Assembly (NCBI GenBank): GCA_004151065.3
Contig: NWUY0300034162.1
Coordinates: forward strand, 62,637-92,729
From: Larix sibirica
Taxonomy: Eukaryota; Streptophyta; Pinopsida; Pinales; Pinaceae
Direction: 5' to 3'
DNA: 30,093 bases
Position 1 is the stretch's first letter, and the number at the start of each line of letters is the position of its first letter. Under the pieces are notes generated by a model. That model ran no database searches, had not been told where the DNA came from, and saw only the letters and a program-made list of their open reading frames with translations. The position numbers and the translations under genes are program-made. Below, piece after piece: positions 19,957 to 28,394 of the stretch.

Positions 19957-20520
19957 ACAAGGAACATGGGGAGTGGTTTAAACAAAAGAGAGCATACAAA
20001 GATAAACCTTGTCCACAAAACCTTGCAATGCTTTATTTTTTTGAGAAAGTAAGATGGATGGTTTTCTTTGTCAAGATCCATGGTTATGGTGACTCCATTT
20101 CTACAAAGTTCTATCAAAAATTATGGGGCAATGTTGTATAGTTAGAGGAGTTTGCATTGATCTAACATCACAAAAGGATAAATCTCTTGATGACTAGTTT
20201 GTCACCACTATATGAATGATGGTTTAACAAAAAGGTTGAAGCACAAGATAGAGAAAGTAATTTTCAGCATGCTAGGGAATCCATGGAAGGCATTAACAAG
20301 AGGATGAAATAGAAACATTGCATGCACCATGGGATGAGGTTGCACTACATATTTTTGTTGTATAACTTTTGAAGGGAGACACAATCTTGTGCCTGCCTAT
20401 CATTTCAAATTGTTGGAGGATTTGAGAAACCAAAAATTCATTAACATACCCGTCCTTTTGTTACAATTGTTGCAGAGAATGTCTACGAAGGTGAAAAATG
20501 GTAGATGTAGTTCCCTTGTG
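19957..20520 (+). pseudogene. Unrecognised, probably transposon-derived ORF, fragment A
   Basis: A protein-like frame gives FYKEHGEWFKQKRAYKDKP, LAMLYFFEKVRWMVFFVKIHG and GDSISTKFYQKLWGNVV (19957-20142). After stops and frameshifts come LSPLYEWWFNKKVEAQDRE (about 20200-20255) and then YHFKLLEDLRNQKFINIPVL with LLQRMSTKVKNG (20400-20500). The style resembles uncharacterised gag-like proteins found repeatedly in conifer transposons, but I cannot name the family. A copia-like LTR on the other strand follows directly. Similar-looking protein fragments further right (21040-21380, 22060-22570) may be its continuation. Confidence 0.45.
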
Positions 20521-20529
20521 CCTGAAAGA

Positions 20530-20945
20530 GTTTGATAAACCTATGCAAGAAAATAAATACTAACAGAATATAAAACACAAGAAATAACAATGGTGCATCC
20601 ACACAAGACAATACATAGAGATTTACATGGAAAACCTTAACCAAGAACCAACCTAACTCGGAGTTGCTCCTCTCTCTATCTCATTGTATTATCCTCACTA
20701 TCTACAATACAATATTCTTAGCATCCAAAACCCTAATCCATTAACCTATATTAGATTACAAACCTAATTCTTTATTCATAATTAATTTATAATGGGACAA
20801 ACTATTGGCTGAAATAATACATAATGGACCAAAAAATAAATCCTCGGGGGCTTCACCCTCAAACTCCTAAATGGGGGGCATATTGTCCCTCATAGCATAG
20901 GGGAGAGGGGAATTCTCCTAAATCCCCTTCATTCAAAGTCCAACA
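20530..20945 (-). mobile_element. Solo copia-like LTR, reverse strand
   Basis: Read on the - strand it starts TGTTGGACTTTGAATG (from 20945). It contains the short phrases common in plant copia LTRs: a run of GAGAGAGGAGCAACTC, GGTTTTCCATGTAAATCTC, and a TTGTGTTTTATATTCTG stretch before the right end near TTCTTGCATAGG. The right boundary is uncertain (about 20525-20560). No primer site or coding region of a copia element is visible next to it, so it is most likely a solo LTR left by recombination. It appears to interrupt the unrecognised transposon ORF. Confidence 0.6.
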
Positions 20946-21039
20946 CCCAAACCCTTGTTGGGATGTGACTAAATCTAACTACAAAGAATACAACACATTC
21001 AACATGCAACACAGTTTAATCAAATTGGTAGTATTAATG

Positions 21040-21380
21040 TGTTGCAGAGAAAACAATTTGTTATAGCATGGGAACATTTCACTACTACTCAAGTTGAGGA
21101 ATTTCAAGGGTTCTCAAAAACCAAAGGTTACATAACCTAAAAAGGTTGTTGAATAATCGCTAGATCCTACTAGAATACTCATATGAGAGGTATCTAAGGG
21201 AAACATAGGGGAACCCTTCTTGTTGATGCACCTAGAGAAAAAATTCCTAAGGTTGGTAAAGAAGTTTCCTTAGCACAAATGATAAACTTAAATATTTGAC
21301 ATTTAGGAATCCCCTTAGTGGAGGAGTTTTTTATTCCACTAGGATTTGGGATTCCTATTGTTAAAGAAGTGGAAAACACA
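21040..21380 (+). pseudogene. Unrecognised transposon-like ORF, fragment B
   Basis: Protein-like frames are AWEHFTTTQVEEFQGFSKTK with GYIT (about 21070-21137) and IPKVGKEVSLAQMINLNI with GIPLVEEFFIPLGFGIPIVK (about 21236-21366), separated by stops. No catalytic motif is seen. It may belong with the fragments at 19957-20520 and 22060-22570. Alternative: unrelated remnant. Confidence 0.3.
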
Positions 21381-22059
21381 TGAACACATGATGTAGAATG
21401 GAAACCACTTGTTCAAATGCAACATTCGGGTTCCAAACGGATGAGGAGAGATGAGGAAAAATAATGCAACACTCACACTAACCAACAAGGTCGAGGAACT
21501 GATGAAGTAGATCCACATTTTACAAGATAAGACTACCAAATGGAGAATATTTGTAAAATCATCAGGCTAAGGAATATTGATTTAAAAAAACAACATCTAG
21601 TCTCTTCACGAACAAAAAAGTTTTATGTTACTTCTATTGAGTACTCACACAAACTAGAATAATTAAGGAATACAAATTTAGTTTGATAATGGAGTTTTGA
21701 GATAATTATGAGAGTTTAGAAAAAAGACTAATGAGGTGATTAGATTGACATATCCCATGGAAAAGGATACCAAGTATAAATAAAAAATGCTAGCCTGTAG
21801 ACCCCTAATGAGGATATATGCATTATATCTATGAGACCAATGGTTTGAATTTTTAATTGAAAGCATTGCATCTCATTTACCCTTTGATATCCATAAACCG
21901 TGGTATTTTTGCAAAATTTATTTCTCCAATACGCAACAAAGAAAAATTTAATGTGTGAGATTTATCTACACAACTATATACTTCAACAAATGCTGAGATA
22001 GTCTCCCAACCATTATGTGGGGGATGTACAACTTAGGGATTCCATATCTTTCCTACATA

Positions 22060-22570
22060 ATGAGTGGTGTAGATTCTAAGAGACGAGAAAGTCTAAAGAT
22101 GACAAGATGGAAAACGAGTTGAAGATTAGAGGAAAACATACAAGGCCTAAGGAAATATGGATGAATCATGTTAGGTTAATAGTGGACCCTATTGCACCCT
22201 ATTGCATTTCCTACGCTAGAGAAAAAAAATGGAAGTAGTAGCAATTTGCAATAGAATGATAGGAACATCTAAACATAATATACTATAGTGTGGTGGGACA
22301 CATTAGGATGAATTGCTGGGAATTTATGAAAGAGAGAACTCATTCATTGCTAGGTCTTTGGATAAACCTATTCATAGGCAATCTATATGTTGGTAGAATC
22401 CATCATATTAAATTCAATTGATTGGGGATACAATTTTGGTTTCCACTCCTACTTAAACCTATTCCTTATTGGAGAGGATCGAGAGAGATTGATACAACTA
22501 ATAAAAGGAAGGTATGGAATATTTTTGTCAAATATTCAAGATATTACCCCAAAGGAGCTTTAATTCATTC
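22060..22570 (+). pseudogene. Unrecognised transposon-like ORF, fragment C
   Basis: Readable pieces include IRGKHTRPKEIWMNHVRLIV, DPIAPYCISYAREKKWK (about 22127-22233) and WEFMKERTHSLLGLWINLF with GNLYVGRIHHIKF (about 22319-22418), then IPYWRGSREIDTTNKRKVWN (about 22460-22520). Several stops interrupt them. The composition is protein-like over about 450 bp, so this was once coding; the family is not recognised. Confidence 0.3.
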
Positions 22571-23325
22571 CATCTCTTAGAAATTAAGAGAATGTTGTCA
22601 GGAGCAATAATGAGTAGCTAAGAGGGGAAAAAATCACTAAGAAGTAGCGACAAGAAGCGAGATGGTGCCCCTAGCAATTGGGGGAGGTATTGATAAGAAA
22701 AAAATATAAAGGCAGTAAAAGAAGATTAACAAGAAGCAACAACAACTAAAGAAACCTAGAGGATACATGTAGTAGCTAGTGAATGCAATAGTCTACATGA
22801 AGTAATAAAGGAACAAGGGAATGATTAGTGGCTATATATTTTGTTGAATAGGGCATGCAACCCTCTAGTTGGTGAGTTCAATGAACCATAGAATTGATCC
22901 ATTCATTTCTCATATTTTTCACGTCTTTTCATATGTTGAAATTCTTTACCATACCACCTTTAAACTATTGATTTTGTATCCATTGCAATTTATCTAATAA
23001 ATTACTTTTAATTAACATGATTTGATGGTGTTTATGAGGATTTGTGATGAATTATTTGAGTTGCATGTGTGCTTATGAATATGTGTTAATAGCTAGGCTT
23101 GGTGATGAGCTATGATTGTTGTCTTTTGTTTTTTAATAAATTCTATAATTGTTATAGAACCATTCTTTATTTACCGCATCAAGTAAAATACATTACCAAT
23201 AATATTATGGTCATAACTTATAAGACCAATAAAAAAATAAGGCTAGAGATTCTTTCAGAATCCACACCCATTGCAACCAATGGATCTTACTACATTTCAT
23301 AGGTCGAGTCATGGCCATTTAGGAT
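22571..23325. other. Noncoding sequence
   Basis: A purine-rich stretch (22600-22760, rich in AAGAAG/AGAAGC) is followed by AT-rich sequence. No gene is recognised. Confidence 0.45.
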
Positions 23326-23332
23326 TTAAGAA

Positions 23333-23557
23333 GATGGACAAAAGTATCACTTCTCTAGAAACTCACCAATTCAAGTGACGAAGAAGGATGATGGGCCTAA
23401 TAAACAATTCTCTAGAAACCCACAAGTTCAACCACTCAAGAAGGATGGTGGACCTGAGAACCACTTCTCTAGCAACCCACCAACATATCAATTAAGCACC
23501 ACGATGTACTTGGAGATTCTTGTCGTGCCAATAGGTGCTTTCTATAACCCAATATGA
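23333..23557 (+). pseudogene. Short ORF with 19-residue tandem repeats
   Basis: The frame leading to a stop at 23555-23557 has no ATG at its left end; it opens after a stop at about 23326. It reads GQKYHFSRNSPIQVTKKDDG, then PNKQFSRNPQVQPLKKDGG, then PENHFSSNPPTYQ. That is about 2.6 copies of a 19-residue (57-bp) unit with FSRN and KKDGGP as fixed points. The last 20 residues (TMYLEILVVPIGAFYNP) are hydrophobic. It could be the repeat-bearing tail of a transposon gag or a fragment of an unknown gene. Not recognised. Confidence 0.4.
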
Positions 23558-23875
23558 TGGAGATGTGTAACTCCTTCCACGCTCAACATGGAGTTAACAA
23601 GTGACATTAAAAAATATATTAATAAAAATATATGTATTTCAATGTCGATCATAAAAAAAATATTTCAATCAAATCTAGTTAAAACATTTTGTGTGATGTG
23701 CTTTAAGGGAGATGTGTAATTCCTTCCATTTAACAAAAAAAAAGTTAATAACAAAAAAAAATGTTGCATAAGTATGCTAATGGTAGCATTGAATTACATT
23801 AAATATTGGGATCAAAAAATATAGAATAAAATGAAAATAAATATACCAAAAACATAATTCTATAACAACCAATGT
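23558..23875. other. AT-rich noncoding sequence with a short direct repeat
   Basis: GGAGATGTGTAA then YTCCTTCCA occurs at about 23559-23579 and again at about 23708-23728. Between and after lie A-rich tracts. No gene is present. Confidence 0.5.
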
Positions 23876-23999
23876 AGATCCATCTTAACTTCAGTTCTAT
23901 TATGTGAGAGGGATCAATTTTGTTTTTTGAAAAAAAGGTTTGTACCTTGAGGTATTCGATCCCTCTTAGTGCATAATAGATCCAAAGTTAAGATGGATG
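23876..23999. repeat. Long imperfect inverted repeat (foldback)
   Basis: The left arm 23876-23917 (GATCCATCTTAACTTC... to ...GAGAGGGATCAA) is complementary to the right arm 23955-23999 (TTCGATCCCTCTTAG... to ...AAGTTAAGATGGATG). There are about 42 bp per arm with few mismatches and one or two unpaired bases, and a loop of about 37 bases. It could be a foldback transposon relic (MITE) or the stem of an RNA hairpin. No flanking target duplication is obvious. Confidence 0.85.
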
Positions 24000-24000
24000 A

Positions 24001-24100
24001 GGTTAGTGGAGAAATTAGTTGGGGGGATGATATAGGCCAGTGGATAAATTAGTTGTGGGGATGATCTAGGCTGGTGAATAAATTAGTTGGGGTGTCCATC
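24001..24100. repeat. 34-35 bp tandem repeat, three copies
   Basis: Units 24001-24035, 24036-24069 and 24070-24100 share the core TGGAKAAATTAGTTG followed by GGGGATGAT. It directly follows the inverted repeat. Confidence 0.85.
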
Positions 24101-24869
24101 TACAACTTGATTTTGAGGTAGATTTTCCTTGGCTAAAATAGAGTTCATAAGTTGTAGAATAACTTCAAAGCATTTCTACTAAAACACTTATGTACTAATA
24201 GTACAAAGTAGTGATGTTGTAACATACCTATAGTAGTAGGTGGAAAACCCACACTAGCACACCCATCAGAGAGATCGAGTGCATGGGAAACTGGCATGCC
24301 TGACACGACCAAGAGATGGATCGGCACATCTGGGCACATTTGGGAGCACAGAAGGAAACCGTGGGTATATATGGATAGAGCATATGGAGCTTTCAGTACT
24401 AAGGCATGTGACTAATAGGCTTCAGTGAGCAAAAAAGGATTTGGAAAGGGGACATCGACAAGGGGCTTCGATAGTCGAAAAAAGGATTCAACAAATAAGA
24501 CTTTGGAAAGTGGCAATGTACAAGAGATGACATTGGGTCCATTTTCCCAAGGCATGGTGGTAAGACAGCTTGATGAGGGGGAAAATGGTTGGTCACCACA
24601 TCGGGCACATATGGATGCCATCAACACAAAGCTCATGTTTGTGGACAAAGGGACTTGAGCATATCGATAAAAAAAACCGGTAGACTAGAGTACCCAATGC
24701 AAGTGCTCCCAAGAAGGGTGTCAGGAGAAGTGCCTAATTTTTGGAAACTAGGTCGACAGAGTTACCGATGGGCCTCCAATCCAACTACCAGGAGAGCACC
24801 CATATTTCTTGGGGTTTCCCAAACTACGTGTCCCTTTGTTGGGAATTCACTTATGAGGAGGACGTCTCA

Positions 24870-24879
24870 TATATATAAG
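24870..24879 (+). promoter_or_regulatory. TATA box of the 5' LTR
   Basis: TATATATAAG preceded by GTCTCA. The same sequence context is kept in the 3' LTR at 29049, which supports a functional origin. Confidence 0.7.
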
Positions 24880-25480
24880 GGAGTTCCCAAGAGTTTTCAG
24901 ACATCCAATCATCCAAGGAGAAATCCAAGGAAGGATCCAAACATCTAAGCATGGCAAGTGAGAGGTGCTAGAGACCAAGGGAAGGAGGCAAGTTAGGCCT
25001 CAGGTCTATAGCAAGCAAGCAAAGATAATTGTTGGAAGAAGGAGGTAGTGCACCCAAGTCTTACAAATAGTAGTTTTGGGTTGAAGGGTTGTCATGACCA
25101 GACTCTCCATGGAAAAGGATAAGGGAACAAGCTTGCATATGGAGTAGTGCTATGGGAGGAAACCCATAAACATTGATGACAAGTGTTGCTTGGGAATACT
25201 TGTAGGAGAGAACAAAGTGTATCGAAAGTGAGCTTATGGGCAGACAATGGCATCAGGAGATGGTGCGACTAGTGCCATAGTTGTGTCAGGAGCAGGAAAA
25301 ATCTTTGGTAGGAATGGGTTGTTGGAAACAATCTCAACCATCAACAAGCACAATGCATCAAAAAATAGAACTATAAGTTCCCATCTTCCTAGGCAGATTT
25401 GTTGGTTGTAACACGGGTTTCAATGAGAAGGTGTCAAACCCATGCTCTGTATCTCCATTGTATCATTCTTTGCATACTTT

Positions 25481-25486
25481 AATAAA
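25481..25486 (+). terminator. Polyadenylation signal of the 5' LTR
   Basis: AATAAA after GCATACTTT; the same hexamer is conserved in the 3' LTR at 29659-29664. Confidence 0.65.
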
Positions 25487-25836
25487 AAGGCTTGCAAGTG
25501 CCCAATTTGGGTGCCACACATATATATGTTGTTCTTGTGTTCTTGTGTATATGTTTATGGCATGAATAAATAAGTAACATAATGGGTTAAGCATAATCAA
25601 GTTAATGACAAATAATAATAAGTCTAAGTGTAGGTTGGGAAAGGTCATTGGGCGTAGCAATTCCAAGTGACATGTAGCTCAAGTTGAAGGGTATGGGCAT
25701 GCCTTGAGTGAAGAGGCATAATCCACCGCCGAGTAAGTGCGGGAGACCAAGTATCTGTGCCGAATGATGGGTGGTTCAACACAATAAATAGGGCCAACAA
25801 GAACAAAAAGGTTGGGTTTTCCCTTGGGTTGTGACA

Positions 25837-26112
25837 TATACTATTACAGCTAAAAAGATGACTGAAAGTTAACTGAAAGTGAAGTTTCGAGAGTGCTCTT
25901 CACCACTATCCTAGAAGTGATAGATGGTATCAGAGCCAAGAAGATGATTGAAAGTTAACCGGGAGTGAAGCTTTTGGATTGCTCTTTACCAATGTCTTGG
26001 AAGTGACAGATGGTATTAGCATCGAGAAGATGACTGAAAGTTAACTAGAAGTGAAGTTTTGGGAGTTATCTTCACCATTGTCCTGGATGTTACAGATGGT
26101 ATCAGAGTAGAA
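25837..26112 (+). repeat. Tandem array of primer-binding sites, 86-bp period
   Basis: Three exact-length 86-bp units (25855-25940, 25941-26026, 26027-26112) each start AAGATGAYTGAAAGTTAAC. Each carries a tRNA-Met-type primer site: TGGTATCAGAGCC at 25925, TGGTATTAGCATC at 26011 and TGGTATCAGAGTA at 26097. Each site is preceded by a GTGACAGA-like sequence that imitates the LTR end. At the true LTR end (25836) the expected site position 25839, again exactly 86 bp earlier, holds a decayed version (TACTATTACAGCT). In the usual layout there is a single site directly after the LTR. Confidence 0.9.
25925..25937 (+). promoter_or_regulatory. Best-preserved primer-binding site (initiator tRNA-Met type)
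   Basis: TGGTATCAGAGCC is the classical plant sequence complementary to the tRNA-Met 3' end. It lies 88 bp after the LTR end rather than next to it. Confidence 0.8.
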
Positions 26113-26145
26113 GTTGGGTGCTTGCAATACTCGGTGGTAGAATCA

Positions 26146-26345
26146 CCCAAGAAAAAGTGCACCCGATACACAACACACATTGGTAGAGGTGCACTTGAAA
26201 CACATCGCGCCCATGACATAATGCATAGGCAAAGGTATTCCCAAAAGAAAGTGCACCCAAGACATAATATGCATCGGTAGAGGTGCGCCTAGGATACTAA
26301 GTTCCCAATAGAGTGCCGAGAAGAATGAGTTCCCAAAAGAGTACC
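26146..26345. repeat. Leader tandem repeats (about 46/94 bp)
   Basis: CCCAAGAAAAAGTGCACCC at 26146 recurs as CCCAAAAGAAAGTGCACCC at 26240. Each is followed by a CAT(T/C)GGTAGAGGTGC block (26178 and 26271), with a half-period copy (GACATAATGCATAGGCAAAGG) between them. Shorter GTTCCCAA(T/A)AGAGT units follow at about 26301 and 26330. It forms the untranslated leader between the primer sites and the gag-like frame. Confidence 0.75.
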
Positions 26346-26384
26346 CAAAAAAAAAAGTATCTTTGGGAATGCAGGTAAAATAAG

Positions 26385-26756
26385 ATGGGTGATGCACTCG
26401 AAGAGCAGGGAAAGACAAGGCGTTCATTGGGACGGTCCAGTGTAGAACAGTTGTTGCAAGAGGGGCATGAGTTGTTTCAAACCCTTGAGGAAGGTCAACA
26501 ATAGCTCCACACACATATTGATGCCTTGTTTATTTGGGTATAGGAAGTGTTAGACCAGGAAAATGGTTGTTTGCAACTAAGGTTGGGATCCATCCAAGAA
26601 AAGGAGGGTGCCAAGGATGATGGATTCATTGTAGGGAAGGGAGCTCAAGAAGCGCCTAAGTACATGGGAAAGAGGATTCTGGATTTCCCTTGCAAGAAGA
26701 ATCATGCAAAAGAGTTATCTTTGAAGGAGAGATCAACAACCTTGATGGGAGTTTAA
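26385..26756 (+). pseudogene. Gag-like remnant of the non-autonomous element
   Basis: From ATG 26385 one frame passes TAG 26502 and TAG 26541 to a stop at 26754-26756. It encodes a charged, probably coiled region (SVEQLLQEGHELFQTLEEG, then EVLDQENGCLQLRLGSIQE and KERSTTLMGV). Position directly before a protease domain suggests gag, but no capsid or zinc-knuckle motif can be seen. Confidence rests on context. Confidence 0.5.
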
Positions 26757-26849
26757 GGGAAACAAACTTTGAAAGAAATATCACATGTTTTGAGTGTCTC
26801 AACAGAGTGTTTAGACAAGTTCACGAAAGAAGGTCAATAACAAGGTTCA

Positions 26850-27215
26850 CAAGACAAAGAGGTAAATGGACTTTGTTTTGTGAACGTGCCAGTCAATAGA
26901 TTGGAGGTGGTAGCATTGGTGGACACCAGTTCTATTCATAGTCTCATTAGCGAGCAGACTACAAAAGGGATTCATCAGGTGGCTAAGGGTAGCAATACCA
27001 TGTATGAGGCAGTGAACTCATTAGTGAATATGTCTGTAGGATTAGTTCATGGAGCACCATTGAAGGTTTTATATTGGCATGCAAACTGAGACTTAATGGT
27101 GGTTCCCTTGGATGACCACAAAATCATCTTTGGATAGGAATTTCTAAGGATGGCTTAATCCATACACGTTACTGACAAGAGTTGTTTGATGATCTTGGGA
27201 AAGACCCCACAATGT
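26850..27215 (+). pseudogene. Retropepsin-like (aspartic protease) domain, broken
   Basis: The frame reads NGLCFVNVPVNRLEVVALVD then TSSIHSLISEQTTKGI (26862-26976). This is the retropepsin start, where the active-site Asp-Thr/Ser-Gly has become Asp-Thr-Ser. After a TGA at 27087 the same frame continues LMVVPLDDHKIIFG, stop, EFLRMA, stop, SIHVTDKSCLMILGKTPQ. This corresponds to the conserved VVPMDD--VILGM-FL block of gypsy proteases. Loss of the Gly and three stops make it inactive. Confidence 0.8.
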
Positions 27216-28380
27216 TTTGTATTGTTGATGACTAGGAAGAAGTTGGGGATATTTGCACAGCTGTCAAGAGTGAGGCTGTTGAAGTGGTGGGGGATCCAAT
27301 AGGCAGACTTGGAAACATTGTGAAAAAACAACAAGAAAAGGGTTCATGTAGGCATACCTTGGGTGGAAGGAATGAAAAATATTGTATGATAATTGGGGTG
27401 GAAACTTGTTGCACATTGAGTAATACACCAGAGAAGGCAATTCAAGAGATTACCAAGTCTTCTTGTGAAGCAACCCAATGTTGGACACGAGCAACACTTG
27501 ATTGTTCTAGACAGCAGTTCAATTGAAGGCAAGTGTGGTAAACGTGTGCTCACAGTGAGCACCCTTCAACAAGACAACATTACACTGGTCCAATGTAACA
27601 CATACCATGTTTCAACTGGATTACATAGCCTAAGGGAATTTATGGAAGAAGCTCAATTAGTGATTCAAATATTGAGCAAGTCAGCAAAGAGGCAAGATAG
27701 GAGGAAATGTGAGAAGTAGGAAAAGGTAGAAAAGGAACATTTTCCAACAATAAATTGGGTCTTTCAACAAATAGGAAACAATCACAGATTGGGTGGGTGA
27801 AAAAAGGACATGGTAAATTAAGAAGACAATTGAAGGCGTGTTGATAGTAACTTTTATTGTGTGCCCCTTTCCAACCTAAGTTACATCACTTTAGAAACCC
27901 ATTATTCAAGAGTTGGGTAGTGGGAATGCATGTGCCATGTTAGTGGTGCCTTTGCAAGTAAAGAGGTGACATGTTGAAAAGAGGTGCAAGCTTGACATGT
28001 GAAGGTCATAGTAGATTCCCTACCCAAGAAGAAGTTGCAAAGAAGGATCGAAGCACAGCCAAAATTGACACTTGCAAGCATGAAAAAGTGCATTCTCATA
28101 GCTTGGGCATGATGATTGGACTAGTTACCTTAATCAATCCATGGCATGAGGGGTACCAAGGTACAAGAGCATGACATAAAGGAGTTGATGAAAGATGCAT
28201 CATAGAGTCCAATATCCACAACAACATTAGGCATTACTTAGTCTTGTCGTAGAAGGTTGAGTTAACTTGCTAGGTGGAAGAGCCTAAGGTATCGAGGACA
28301 AGGTACCAAGGAAAAGATGAACATCACATTCGTGAGGACAACATGAACTCTTGTGAAGTTGTTGAGGACAGAAACATCCT
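27216..28380 (+). other. Interior of non-autonomous element, no recognised domain
   Basis: Short frames such as 27465-27719 (EGKCGKRVLTVSTLQQDN, LHSLREFMEEAQLVIQILSK) are interrupted and match no domain I know. RT, RNase H and integrase motifs were looked for on both strands and not seen. The last part (28290-28390) reads REDNMNSCEVVEDRNILE before the polypurine tract. Confidence 0.5.
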
Positions 28381-28381
28381 T

Positions 28382-28394
28382 GAGTAGGGGAGGA
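28382..28394 (+). promoter_or_regulatory. Polypurine tract
   Basis: GAGTAGGGGAGGA lies directly before TGTAATG, the start of the 3' LTR. The position and the purine run (one T) are those of a plus-strand primer site. Confidence 0.85.

Larger units (their letters stand above)
24218..25836 (+). repeat. 5' LTR, 1619 bp
   Basis: TG...CA ends, TATATATAAG at 24870-24879 as the likely TATA box, and AATAAA at 25481-25486 as the likely poly-A signal. This order (U3 about 0.68 kb, R/U5 the rest) matches the copy at 28395-30006. Paired landmarks include GGGACTTGA (24650 / 28833), CCTTTGTTGGG (24831 / 29011) and TTCTTTGCATACTTTAATAAA in both. Confidence 0.92.

Noticed and set aside
20718-20726. Telomere-like AACCCTAA
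   Set aside because: A single copy inside the copia-like LTR; no tandem array.
24399-24948. Several open frames on both strands in the 5' LTR (for example 24589-24948)
   Set aside because: They are within LTR U3/R sequence, the corresponding frames are broken in the 3' LTR copy, and no domain is recognisable.
26143-26514. 123-codon frame on the - strand
   Set aside because: It reads across the leader tandem repeats in antisense; the repetitive protein is a by-product of the repeats.
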